The position numbers were made by a program, and so were the translations under genes. Of a DNA stretch of 64,000 nt, positions 1 through 8,197 are shown piece after piece. Position 1 is the first letter of the stretch. Every line of letters begins with the position of its first letter. Location of the stretch: positions 1-64,000 of the forward strand of contig DATGHL010000052.1 of NCBI GenBank assembly GCA_035308025.1, read 5' to 3'. Source of the stretch: Candidatus Binataceae bacterium. Lineage in GTDB: Bacteria; Desulfobacterota; Binatia; Binatales; Binataceae. The notes beneath the pieces are model-generated. The model did no database searches, was not told the DNA's origin, and saw only the letters and a program-made list of their open reading frames with translations.

Positions 1-178
1 CGCCGCCTCGTCGGCTGGCACGACCTGACCACAATCAGCGAACAACCGGAGGCAGCGTAATAGCAAGTTGATACTTCAACCGCTCAACTCGTCGCCTGGC
101 CGATGCTTACTGCTTTTCCACCACTTGACCGACACTACCCGTCAAGTCTCGCGGCTGATCTGGACCTAGGTCGGGAAC

Positions 179-964
179 CTAAATTTTCACGCCGCCCGAC
201 AGGATATAACTCCTCGGAACTTTTGTGCGCTCATAATCTAAGACAACCTTCGCCTCAAGCCCGCAGTGTCGCGTAACGTCACTCGCAGATAAGGCTGTAA
301 ACATGGATACGAGGGGCACTCTAGTAGAGTCCAGCCGTCTTTCGTTGCAGTGCGACTGGCGAGCGGTCCGTCTCACAGGCTCTTTTCAAGGTCATATTTG
401 GATACATCCCAACGAACGGCACCTTTCAGCGACGAAGAGAGTTCATATAGCTTACCCGCCGGAATTGGCAGTACTTGAAGTTCTGTCCAGCCGCCGTCCG
501 GCGAACCGGTTTCTACCCCGAAATCTTCAATCCGAGATGGTACTGGCTGTAAATTTGTGACCTTTAGGAGCATACGGGTCCACGGGCGACATGACGTTCT
601 TGTTGTCGAGACGGTACACCAACATGCGTGGCGCAAACGGGATCAATGGAAGGTAGCCGTTGATGAGCACCGGTCCGGAGATATGTATTCTAAAGGGTTC
701 GGGTCGTGCAAATACCGTTTCACTGAGCTGAAATGCGTCAGGAATAAAGAATACGAAAAATATAGTCAAACACGAAATTACCATCCAGTAATTCGGGTTC
801 TGTTTTTTGTATGTCTTGTGCCGATATTGAAGATGTACCGAAAGCGCCAAAGCTGCAAGGCCAGCGAAAATCCAATGACGAAAATTACCCCACACACCAC
901 CGACAATTATAAGCGCAAGGCCAGTAAGCCCAAGAACTGCGTTGACAAACTCTATATGGTGCAA
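179..964 (-). pseudogene. membrane passenger gene of decayed IS element, frameshifted
   Basis: The first 130 or so residues (964 down to about 570) read as one open frame with hydrophobic segments near residues 8-26, 29-45 and 58-76, so an inner-membrane protein is likely. The frame closes at 527. Protein-like sequence continues in a second frame down to 373 (residues resembling PVPSRIEDFGVETGSPDGG) and perhaps in a third down to 179. This suggests one gene of about 260 codons with two frameshifts. It lies directly downstream of the broken transposase on the same strand, the position of the membrane passenger in the intact element at 41008-41793, although the two proteins do not look homologous. 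No function recognised. The reading of the last third is weak. Confidence 0.4.
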
Positions 965-1122
965 GAGGAAGTGGCGTTTTATATAGCCAGTTTTATTACT
1001 ATTGGTTTTGGCGTAGGGGGTTCTTGCGACCCTCTGGCTTCATGGCATTTATTAACTCCAAAACTCCAGTTGCTCAGGTTTACTGGCGGCGCGATGCAGG
1101 AGCGCTCGCCAGTTCGAGCGCC

Positions 1123-2063
1123 TCAGCATCCTGCCAATGCCGCCTTGAAAATATCTGGATTCTTGCGGTTGTTATGCCGCCACGAAAATTCGTTCAAATA
1201 CAGCGGCAGATACTGCTTGCTGACGTTGTGCTGAGTGCCGATGATTCCACGCTTGAGCAACGCCCAGAAGGAATCAAGGTTCGCGGTGTGGACTTCGCCG
1301 CGTACATACTCGCCAGCGCCATGGTTCACGCTCTCATGCGGATAACCGATGGCGCTCAGATAATGGTAGCCCTTGTGCTCATCGGTCGCTACCAAGTCAA
1401 CCTTGTCGCTCACAACCTTGTTGACGAAACCATTGAGCGTCTTGGCGTCCGTGTTTTTCGATGATTTGACAGACGACGTTACCCTTGCGAGCGATTGCGC
1501 CGATTAACGGCAACCTTGCCGATCGTGCCGCGTCCAGCATTGAGCCGCTTGTTGGCGTGCTTGTTCTTCTCTTTGCCGCCGATGTATGCCTCATCAACTT
1601 CGACTTGACCCATAAGCTTAGAGAAGTCGTTGCCGTTATCCGGCATCGCGCGCACACGATGGCAGATGTAGAAGGCCGTCTTGTAAGCGGTTGGCCTGCC
1701 GCTCTCTTTGAGCATCCGCTGGATTTGAAGCGCGCTCATTCCCTTTTTGGACTGGCAAATGAGGTAGATTACCTCAAACCAAATTGGCAACGGGTAGTTG
1801 GTGTTCTCGAACACCGTGCCGACCAGAGGCGAGAAGCGGTAGCCATTCTTCTTATGGCAACGCCAGACTTCGCCCGTCTCCCGATTTACGGTCTCAGCGC
1901 CGCTTTTGCAGACCCAATTCCAAGCGCGATTCTTTACCTTGAAAACCTTCGCGCTATTGCAGCGCGGGCAGCGCACCCCCTCCGGCCAGCGCAAGCTAAC
2001 CAGCAATTCAAGGCAAGCATCCTGAGTGTTGTACTGCTCGTGAATCTGTCGAAGGCTAATCAT
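1123..2063 (-). pseudogene. IS1595-family transposase, two frameshifts
   Basis: The protein reads in three frames. An N-terminal part of about 185 residues has a zinc ribbon (CPRC near residue 33), the GTVFENTNYPLPIWFEV segment and the first catalytic Asp in QVEVDEAYIGGK. A short middle part, IGAIARKGNVVCQIIEK (about 1510-1460), is in a second frame. The C-terminal part from SDKVDLVATDEHKGY to the stop at 1123 carries the second Asp (TDEHKG) and the FWALLKRG motif. Aligned to the intact copy at 39905-40777 the order is collinear, with frame changes near 1505 and 1460. In the C-terminal part, the usual Asn-Ser-Ile before the FW motif reads Asn-Leu-Asp. Similarity to the intact copy continues at DNA level past the stop. 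It is very probably inactive. Confidence 0.85.
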
Positions 2064-2092
2064 GAACAGACTTTACACCTAAATCAACCAAT

Positions 2093-2116
2093 GGTGTCAA
2101 GTCCGTAATAATTCCC
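2093..2116. repeat. right terminal inverted repeat candidate of decayed IS
   Basis: The 24 bases upstream of the broken transposase align with the 24-bp terminal repeat of the intact element: both read GTCAAGTCC followed by an A/T-rich stretch and end in CC. No partner copy was found at the left end. A run of seven A follows at 2117-2123, so a target duplication cannot be tested. Confidence 0.5.
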
Positions 2117-2241
2117 AAAAAAACGGGCCACTGATCGAGGGGGAATACTCAATCAAGGCCCGTCATATCAGCCGCCCTCTGGCGCGAGCGACTGTCCGAT
2201 TGCAAAGGGAGGAGTCTCGCAATCGGAGGACGGAAGCCGAA

Positions 2242-2270
2242 GCCGCCGTCCTGTAAAGTTGGACGGCGGC
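2242..2270. terminator. perfect 10-bp hairpin between IS remnant and BVMO gene
   Basis: GCCGCCGTCC and GGACGGCGGC form a 10-bp stem with a 9-base loop, 60 bp beyond the stop codon of the minus-strand monooxygenase gene. No clear T-run follows on either strand, so it may act as a 3' stabilising hairpin rather than as an intrinsic terminator. The rest of 2117-2329 shows no gene. Confidence 0.45.
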
Positions 2271-2329
2271 CCGATGCGAATTATTCAACTGATCTTGCGC
2301 ACGCTCAGGGCAAACCGATCGCGTGGAGT

Positions 2330-3955
2330 TTAGGCGAACTCAAACCCCTCGTAGCCGCTCGCCGCAACCTCCTGCACCTTCTTGCGATAGTTCGGCGCCG
2401 TGTTCGCGTAGAGGACCAATGCACGCTTCTTGCCCGGAATATTCGACCCCATAAACCAGGATTCCGCCCCGCTCAGCAGCGTATGGTTGGCCATCTCGAT
2501 CGTGTGTTCCACCCATGCCTGTTCCGCCTGCGGAGTGGGCGCGACGCGGGCCAGACCCTTCTCGCGCATGTAAGCGATGCAATCGGAAATCCAATCGACC
2601 ACCAGCTCGGCGCAGACCGGGTAGTTGCAGAAGGCGGAGTTAATCGCCATGAAGAAGTTCGGGAAGCCCGCGGTCTGCATCCCTAGGTAGCTGCGCGGAC
2701 CATCCGCCCAGGTGTCCTTGAAGGTTTGTCCCTTCAGCCCGCGAATATCCATGCGGGTCAACGATCCGCTGACGGCGTCAAAACCGGTCGCGTAGATGAT
2801 GACGTCGAATTCGTACTCTTTCTCGCTGGTCCTGATGCCCTTGGGCGTGATGCGCTCGATCGGGGTCTCACGGACATCAACGAGTAGCACATTGTCGCGG
2901 TTGAATTGCTCGTAGTAGCCGCTTTCGAGCGGGATACGCTTCGATCCGAATGGATGGTCCTTGGGCACGAGCTTTTCTGCCACCTGCGGATCCTTGACGC
3001 GCTCACGGATCTTGTTGCGGACGAACTCGGCGAAGTCCTCGTTGGCCACGCGATCGGTCATAATGTCGTGGAAGTTGGCCAGCCATTTCGAGAAACCGGG
3101 CTTTGCCCAGAGCTCCTCGTACAGTGCTAGGCGCTCTTCGCGCGGCACCTGCATCGTGTAGCGGTAGTCGAAGTCGTAAATAAATCCGGCCGGGGTCTCG
3201 CGAATCCGCTTGTGGATTTCCGGATAGGTCTCCTTGAAGCGGCGCTGGGTCTCCGGGCTGACCGGCCCGTTGCGCAACGGCGCGCAGTAGTTGGGCGTGC
3301 GCTGGAAGACCGTAAGCTGACCGACTTCTTTCGCGATCTCCGTGATGAGCTGGACGGCCGTCGGTCCCGTGCCGATGACGGCGACGCGCTTGCCGGCAAG
3401 GTTCACGTGTTCCTGGGGCCAGCGGCCAGTGTGAAAGGTTTCGCCCTTGAAGTCCTTAACGCCCTCGAATGGCGGCGTAAAATCCGCGGAGAGGATGCCG
3501 ACCGCGGCGATCAGAAACTGGCATCGCGCCCGCCGGCCATCCTTTAAGCCAACGTCCCACCGATTCTCACGCTCATCATAAACTGCCGACGTTACCCGGG
3601 AATTGAGCTGAATGTCCTTGCGCAGGTCGAACTTGTCGGCGACATAATTAAGGTAACGCTCGTTCTCCGGCTGGGCGGAGAAATGCTCTTTCCAATCCCA
3701 CTCCTCATACAATTCCTTCGAAAACGAGTAGCCGTAAGTTTCGCTCTCTGAATCGAAGCGGCAGCCTGGATAGCGGTTCCAGTGCCAGGTGCCGCCGACG
3801 CCGCTGCCATCGTCGTAGAGCCGTACCGAAAGTCCGAGCTGCCGGATCCGGTAGAGTTGATAGAGACCGGTGACCCCGGCGCCGATAATGATAACGTCAA
3901 ATTGATCTACTGATTGCCTGACGGCAGTTGGCGTGGCTTCGAGCGCACTCGACAT
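2330..3955 (-). CDS. FAD-dependent Baeyer-Villiger-type monooxygenase
   Basis: The 541-residue flavoprotein inserts oxygen next to a carbonyl, or oxygenates a related substrate, using NADPH and FAD. The N-terminal Rossmann motif GAGVTG lies near residue 26 and is followed by GGTWHWNRYPG. The type I BVMO fingerprint reads FKGETFHTGRWP near residue 172, and the second dinucleotide motif GTGPTA lies near residue 197. Length is typical of the cyclohexanone/phenylacetone monooxygenase group. The start was set at an ATG preceded by GGAGGT with a 4-base gap; upstream in-frame starts lack a ribosome site. It is transcribed alone. Acyl-CoA dehydrogenase and amidohydrolase genes nearby suggest ketone or alicyclic catabolism. 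Substrate unknown. Confidence 0.9.
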   Translation of the reverse strand: MSSALEATPTAVRQSVDQFDVIIIGAGVTGLYQLYRIRQLGLSVRLYDDGSGVGGTWHWNRYPGCRFDSESETYGYSFSKELYEEWDWKEHFSAQPENERYLNYVADKFDLRKDIQLNSRVTSAVYDERENRWDVGLKDGRRARCQFLIAAVGILSADFTPPFEGVKDFKGETFHTGRWPQEHVNLAGKRVAVIGTGPTAVQLITEIAKEVGQLTVFQRTPNYCAPLRNGPVSPETQRRFKETYPEIHKRIRETPAGFIYDFDYRYTMQVPREERLALYEELWAKPGFSKWLANFHDIMTDRVANEDFAEFVRNKIRERVKDPQVAEKLVPKDHPFGSKRIPLESGYYEQFNRDNVLLVDVRETPIERITPKGIRTSEKEYEFDVIIYATGFDAVSGSLTRMDIRGLKGQTFKDTWADGPRSYLGMQTAGFPNFFMAINSAFCNYPVCAELVVDWISDCIAYMREKGLARVAPTPQAEQAWVEHTIEMANHTLLSGAESWFMGSNIPGKKRALVLYANTAPNYRKKVQEVAASGYEGFEFA

Positions 3956-4005
3956 TTTGACCTCCGTGCTTTCCACCTTTGGACTCATTGTGTGGGACAG
4001 AATAC

Positions 4006-4019
4006 TTGTCAACGGACAA
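4006..4019. promoter_or_regulatory. short inverted repeat and TTGACA box upstream of BVMO gene
   Basis: TTGTC-AACG-GACAA lies about 50 bp upstream of the monooxygenase start. On the minus strand the same bases include TTGACA, a consensus -35 box, but no convincing -10 follows at normal spacing. It is a possible operator or promoter. The remainder of 3956-4180 shows no gene; a GCCTCGCGGACTCGGC stretch near 4112 resembles part of the repeat at 54694. Confidence 0.3.
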
Positions 4020-4180
4020 TATTTACGGTCGAAAGGAATTTGTCAAGAAAATCGGCGGCTGATCAGGAATCTTGACGCAGCTCCAAGGGGCGGCCGAGTC
4101 GTGTCTTTCGCTGAGCCTCGCGGACTCGGCCACCCACTGGACGTGCGGCCAAGGTAAAGACTCGCTCGCTCCCTCCTATG

Positions 4181-5380
4181 TTAGCCTTTGGGCAGGCCCA
4201 GCGCGCGTTCGCCGATAATGTTGTGCTGAATCTCGCTGGTGCCGCCCGCGATCGTCATCATCCGCGCCCCGAGCATCCGATTGCTCCATTTGCCGCCGTC
4301 GAGGGACAAGCCGGCGTCCCGTTCGAACTGGCTGTAGGGCCCCAGCAGCTCCATCGCAAACTTCGCGATGCGCAGGTTGAGGTCGCTGACCGCGAGTTTG
4401 CTGCCCGAGCCTTCGGGGCCGGGCGGCAAGCCTTTCAACCGGCGGGTTAACTGACGCAGGTTCGTATAGCGCAGGCCGGCAGCCTCGCAACTGAAGCCCG
4501 CGAGCTTCTGGCGGACGCTCGAGTCCTCCCAGGCGGTCCCGCCGTTGCGCGAGGTTTGGCGCGCGATCGCCGCCAGCTCCTTGAGTCCGCTCAGCGTGTC
4601 GCGCACCTGCCCAGAACCGATGCTGCTGCGCTCGAACATCAGGGTGGTCACCGCGACCTGCCAGCCCTGATTCTTTTCGCCGACCAGGTTCGCCTTGGGC
4701 ACCCGCACATCCTCGAAGAAGACCTCGTTAAAACCGCGATCGCCGGTCATCTGCACCAGCGGCTTAACCGTGACCCCGGGACTGTGCATATCGACCAGTA
4801 GATAGCTGATGCCCTTATGTTTGGGCGCAGCGCTGTCGGTGCGGGCGAGCAGGATGCACCAGTCGGCGTGATGGGCGCCGGAGGTCCAGACCTTCTGGCC
4901 GTTGACGATGAAATCGTCGCCGTCTTCGACCGCACGGGTCTGCAACGCGGCGACATCGGAGCCGGCGTTTGGTTCGGAGTAGCCTTGGCACCAGATCTCA
5001 TCGGCGGAGAGGATCTTCGGCAAGTAACGCTGCTTTTGCGCTTCAGTGCCCCAGTGCATCAGGGTGGGGCCGACCAGGGCGATGCCGAGGCCATTGACCA
5101 TTGTGGGCGCCTTAACGCGTCCCAGCTCCTCGCCGAAGACGATGCTCTGTTCGAGCGTCGCGCCGCGTCCGCCATAGGCTTTGGGCCAGGTGATGCCGAC
5201 CCATCCGCCCGCGTGCAGCTTCTTATGCCAGGCAAGACGAGTCTTGTAGCCGGCGCTGCCCGCTTCAAGAAATTCCGCGATCTGGTCGTCGTCAGGACGC
5301 GGTTCCGGCCGATTGACTTCGAGCCACGCCCGAAACTCCCGCCGGAAGGCCTCCGCCTCTTCGCTAAAGTTGAAATCCAT
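4181..5380 (-). CDS. acyl-CoA dehydrogenase family protein
   Basis: The 399-residue FAD enzyme oxidises acyl-CoA to 2-enoyl-CoA or a related reaction, passing electrons to ETF. The N-terminal helical domain begins DFNFSEEAEAFRREFRAWLE. The middle beta domain has WCQGYSEPNAGSD near residue 130, and the C-terminal domain ends GGTSEIQHNIIGERALGLPKG, the classic family tail. The start is the ATG after GGGGAG; a TTG one codon earlier is less likely. It is closely related in layout to the gene at 10392-11579. It is divergent from the amidohydrolase at 5554, with a strong palindrome between them. Substrate cannot be read from the sequence. Confidence 0.93.
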   Translation of the reverse strand: MDFNFSEEAEAFRREFRAWLEVNRPEPRPDDDQIAEFLEAGSAGYKTRLAWHKKLHAGGWVGITWPKAYGGRGATLEQSIVFGEELGRVKAPTMVNGLGIALVGPTLMHWGTEAQKQRYLPKILSADEIWCQGYSEPNAGSDVAALQTRAVEDGDDFIVNGQKVWTSGAHHADWCILLARTDSAAPKHKGISYLLVDMHSPGVTVKPLVQMTGDRGFNEVFFEDVRVPKANLVGEKNQGWQVAVTTLMFERSSIGSGQVRDTLSGLKELAAIARQTSRNGGTAWEDSSVRQKLAGFSCEAAGLRYTNLRQLTRRLKGLPPGPEGSGSKLAVSDLNLRIAKFAMELLGPYSQFERDAGLSLDGGKWSNRMLGARMMTIAGGTSEIQHNIIGERALGLPKG

Positions 5381-5452
5381 CAATCACTCCCCGGGATTTA
5401 TTCCCTGCCAGTCTATGGTTCGACCGGGTGGATCGCCAGCACGCCAGTTGCG

Positions 5453-5476
5453 GGGTACTGACGTAAGTCAGTACCC
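5453..5476. promoter_or_regulatory. perfect 24-bp palindrome, candidate shared operator
   Basis: GGGTACTGAC and GTCAGTACCC flank a GTAA centre without a mismatch. The site lies in the 173-bp space between the divergent acyl-CoA dehydrogenase and amidohydrolase genes. The form (10-bp half sites, 4-bp centre) is typical of TetR-family operators. No TetR-type gene is present in the window. Confidence 0.6.
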
Positions 5477-5553
5477 GTTGCGGGCGCATCTTGTCCTTGG
5501 AGTCCTATATCCGGCAAGCTGTCCGGATAGATTGAAACGCGCGGGGTAAGGAC

Positions 5554-7059
5554 ATGACCGCACCTCATGCTTCCAAGTCTGCACAAATTCGCGCCCGCCT
5601 TAATCATCCGATCATCGATTCCGACGGCCACACGATCGAGAACCCGAATGTTCTGGCCGAGTACATCAAGTCCGAGAGCGGGCCCAAGACGGCAGAGCGA
5701 TTCCTCGCGCTGCGCGCAGCCTACTCAAACCTGCAAGCGGGCGGGCGCTCGGCTGATGGCAGCCCAGTGGTCCCGGGCGAGAGCCTCGCCGAAGCGCGTG
5801 AGCGCGGAATAACGCGCGGTCCGTGGTGGGGCATCCCCGCGGCCAACACACTCGATCGCGCGACCGCGATGCTGCCGAAGTTGCTATACGAGCGGATGGA
5901 TGAACTCGGACTCGACTATTCGGTTCTCTATACCACGCTCGGATTTACCCTGATCGAAATCGAGGACGAGGAGCTGCGGCGCGCCTCTTGTCGCGCCTTA
6001 AATCGCATGCGTGCGGACATGACGGCCGGATTTGGCGATCGCCTCACGGCCGCTGCGGTCATTCCGATGCATACGCCGCAGGAGGCGATCGCAGAGCTCG
6101 AATTCGCGGTTGGGGAACTCGGCATGAAAAGCGCGATGATGGCGAGCTTCGTCAAACGGCCGATCCCGAGCATCGCGCGAAAATATCCTGCCGCCGCCCA
6201 GTCCGCTTACACTCTCGATGTATACGGAATCGACAGCGATTACGATTACGATCCGTTTTGGGCCAAGTGCCAGGAGCTCGGCATCGCACCGACCTTTCAT
6301 TCGCTCGGCTATACCTGGGGCAGCCGCCAGTCCTACAGCAATTACGTTTACAATCACGTCGGCAGTTTTGCCGCGAGTGCAGAGGCCATCTGCAAGGGTC
6401 TCTTGTTGGGGGGCGTGCCGCTACGTTTCCCCAAACTACGCTTCGGGTTCCTCGAAGGCGGGGTGGCCTGGGCGGTTATCTGCTATTGCGACTTGATCAG
6501 TCACTGGCATAAGCGCAACGGCAAGGCGATGCGCGAGTCGCTCGATCCCGCGCTGGTCGACCAAAACCTCCTCGCCAGCCTGGTGGCGCATTATGCGCGG
6601 CGTCAGACCGATGGCGACCTGCGGATGCTTCGGGGTTTAGGCGCCGTCCCGGCCGGAACGATTTCCTCAGATATCCCGCTCGACGAGTTCGGAAAGAGCG
6701 GTATCCAATCAGCCGAAGACCTCCGCAAAATTTTCACCGAGAAGTTTTACTTCGGCTGCGAGGGCGATGACCCGCTCAATGCGATGGCCTTCAACGCGCG
6801 CGGGATTCCATTCGATGCTCGGCTTAGGCCGCTCTATGGCTCCGACATCGGTCATTGGGATGTACCCGATATGGCGAAGATTGCCGAGGAAACTTACGAA
6901 CTCGTAGAGCACGGAATAATTAATGAAGAAGCTTTGCGCGCATTTGTGTTTGATAACGCGGTTACATTCTGGACCGCGAATAATCCTGATTTTTTCAAAA
7001 ACACAATAGTGGAACGAGCCGTCGGCCGCAGGCGCGCCGAGCTGCTCGGCTCGAATTGA
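5554..7059 (+). CDS. amidohydrolase family 2 (ACMSD-like) protein
   Basis: The 501-residue protein is a TIM-barrel hydrolase or decarboxylase of the amidohydrolase-2 type. Metal-site elements visible are an N-terminal DSDGHTIE (the usual DxH is altered to DGH), a mid-protein PTFHSLGYTWG segment and a late YGSDIGHWDVP segment carrying the conserved Asp. It is longer than ACMSD (about 335 residues). The ATG is preceded by GGGGTAAGGA. It is divergent from the acyl-CoA dehydrogenase across a palindrome. A second family member lies at 32498-33679. Actual substrate unknown; hydrolysis or decarboxylation of a ring-cleavage intermediate is a guess. Confidence 0.8.
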   Translation: MTAPHASKSAQIRARLNHPIIDSDGHTIENPNVLAEYIKSESGPKTAERFLALRAAYSNLQAGGRSADGSPVVPGESLAEARERGITRGPWWGIPAANTLDRATAMLPKLLYERMDELGLDYSVLYTTLGFTLIEIEDEELRRASCRALNRMRADMTAGFGDRLTAAAVIPMHTPQEAIAELEFAVGELGMKSAMMASFVKRPIPSIARKYPAAAQSAYTLDVYGIDSDYDYDPFWAKCQELGIAPTFHSLGYTWGSRQSYSNYVYNHVGSFAASAEAICKGLLLGGVPLRFPKLRFGFLEGGVAWAVICYCDLISHWHKRNGKAMRESLDPALVDQNLLASLVAHYARRQTDGDLRMLRGLGAVPAGTISSDIPLDEFGKSGIQSAEDLRKIFTEKFYFGCEGDDPLNAMAFNARGIPFDARLRPLYGSDIGHWDVPDMAKIAEETYELVEHGIINEEALRAFVFDNAVTFWTANNPDFFKNTIVERAVGRRRAELLGSN

Positions 7060-7170
7060 TCTTTTGGCGAAGTTTCGGCCCTTATTTCGTCAACTCGACA
7101 CGCGCCGCCGGTTCACTATCCAGCGACGGTATGGAGGGCCTGAGATCGAGCACCGGAGTGCGTCGAGCTT

Positions 7171-7200
7171 GCATATCCAGTCCGGGAGGATAGGATATGC
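7171..7200. promoter_or_regulatory. inverted repeat spanning the csoR-like start codon, candidate operator
   Basis: GCATATCC and GGATATGC flank a 14-base GC-rich centre that contains the GGGAGG ribosome site. The right arm includes the ATG of the repressor gene at 7197. CsoR/RcnR-family operators are typically A/T-rich arms around a G/C tract, so autoregulation by occlusion of promoter or ribosome site is plausible. Confidence 0.5.
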
Positions 7201-7484
7201 GGAATATGAAGGATAGGCAGCTTCATCAGAGCCATCCGGAGATCCTCAAGCGCCTGCACCGCGCGGAGGGCCACCTGCGCAGCATCTGCACGATGATCGA
7301 GGAGGGCCGCCCCTGCCTCGACGTGACACAGCAGCTCCATGCCGTCGAGAAGGCGATTTGCCAGGCGAAGCGTACCCTCATCCAGGACCACGTCGGCCAG
7401 TGTCTCGAACGGGCGATGGGACCGATGCAGCGTGAGCAGCGTCAATCGCTGGCCGAGTTCAGCGAGATCACCAAGTATCTATGA
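7197..7484 (+). CDS. CsoR/RcnR-family metal-sensing repressor
   Basis: The 95-residue all-helical DNA-binding repressor belongs to the DUF156 family. Cys40, His65 and Cys69 have exactly the spacing of the Cys-His-Cys ligands of CsoR (36, 61, 65); His10 and His13 near the N-terminus could add the extra ligand used by Ni/Co sensors. The metal-bound protein would leave DNA. Its stop overlaps the start of the exporter gene by 4 bp (ATGA), so the two form one unit. The exporter signature favours Ni/Co over Cu(I), but the ligand set alone would also fit copper. Confidence 0.9.
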   Translation: MRNMKDRQLHQSHPEILKRLHRAEGHLRSICTMIEEGRPCLDVTQQLHAVEKAICQAKRTLIQDHVGQCLERAMGPMQREQRQSLAEFSEITKYL

Positions 7485-8155
7485 GCGCTGCGGCGCCTCA
7501 AGTTTCGGCGGCCCTCTTAATCACCGCGGTCGGCGCGGTTGGCGTGCTGCACACGATGGTGCCCGACCATTGGCTGCCGATCACCGTGCTGGCGCGCCGC
7601 GAGGACTGGACACTGGGCGAAACCGCCGGGGTCGCGCTACGGGCGGGGATCGGGCACGTCAGCTCGACGCTTGCGATCGCCGCGATCGCCTGGATCGCCG
7701 GGGTTGCCGCTGCGCGGCGCTTTGGCGGGCTCGTCGATATGCTGGCGGGCCTGGCGCTGATTGGCTTCGGCGCGTGGATCGCACTGGCGGCCTGGCGCGA
7801 GCAACGAGCCGGAGAGCCGACTCCGCCCGACCCGTCCCGCTCCCAGGATCATCAACAGAAGAGCAAAGAGCTCCGGAAGTCGCGTACCGCGCTGATTCTG
7901 ATCCTGGGCTCCTCGCCGATGGTCGAAGGCATCCCGGCATTTTTTGCGGCGGCCAAATACGGCGCCGCACTGGTGCTCACGATGAGCGTGGTTTTTGGGG
8001 CCGCGACGATCATGACCTATGTCGTGCTCTGTGTCGGCTCGATTGTCGGCTTGAAGCGCGTGAGCCGGGGCCGCTTCGAGCGCTATGGCGAGGTCTGGAG
8101 CGGCGGTTTTATCGCGCTGGTCGGATTCGTATTTTTAGCCTGGCCGGTACTGTAG
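7481..8155 (+). CDS. NicO/RcnA-like nickel-cobalt efflux membrane protein
   Basis: The 224-residue polytopic protein has about six hydrophobic segments. The first carries HTMVPDH (residues 24-30), a match to the HX4DH metal motif of the NiCoT/RcnA group, and later SSPMVEGIPAFFAAAKYG is family-like. A hydrophilic loop near residues 105-135 separates the two halves. It is translationally coupled to the repressor. Predicted role is metal export at the inner membrane, induced when the repressor binds metal. It is shorter than E. coli RcnA and lacks its His-rich loop, so the metal is unproven. Confidence 0.7.
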   Translation: MSAAAPQVSAALLITAVGAVGVLHTMVPDHWLPITVLARREDWTLGETAGVALRAGIGHVSSTLAIAAIAWIAGVAAARRFGGLVDMLAGLALIGFGAWIALAAWREQRAGEPTPPDPSRSQDHQQKSKELRKSRTALILILGSSPMVEGIPAFFAAAKYGAALVLTMSVVFGAATIMTYVVLCVGSIVGLKRVSRGRFERYGEVWSGGFIALVGFVFLAWPVL

Positions 8156-8197
8156 CGAGGTCATTTTGCGCTAGTCTGCCGCGGAAGAGGTAGCACG

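Larger units (their letters stand above)
179..2116 (-). mobile_element. decayed IS1595-type element with passenger gene
   Basis: It contains a frameshifted IS1595-type transposase (1123-2063) followed by a passenger membrane gene. The right terminal repeat candidate is 2093-2116, ending in GGG outward. Its inner part GGACTTGAC is shared with the terminal repeat of the intact element at 39853-41929. No matching left repeat was found between 1 and 300, so the left end is degraded, lost or outside the window. The left limit given here is only the end of plausible coding sequence. Nothing else is recognisable in 1-178. Confidence 0.5.

Noticed and set aside
1..178. Left terminal repeat and target duplication of the decayed IS
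   Set aside because: No sequence matching the right repeat at 2093-2116 was found; CAAGTCTC/GACCTGACC similarities are too short.
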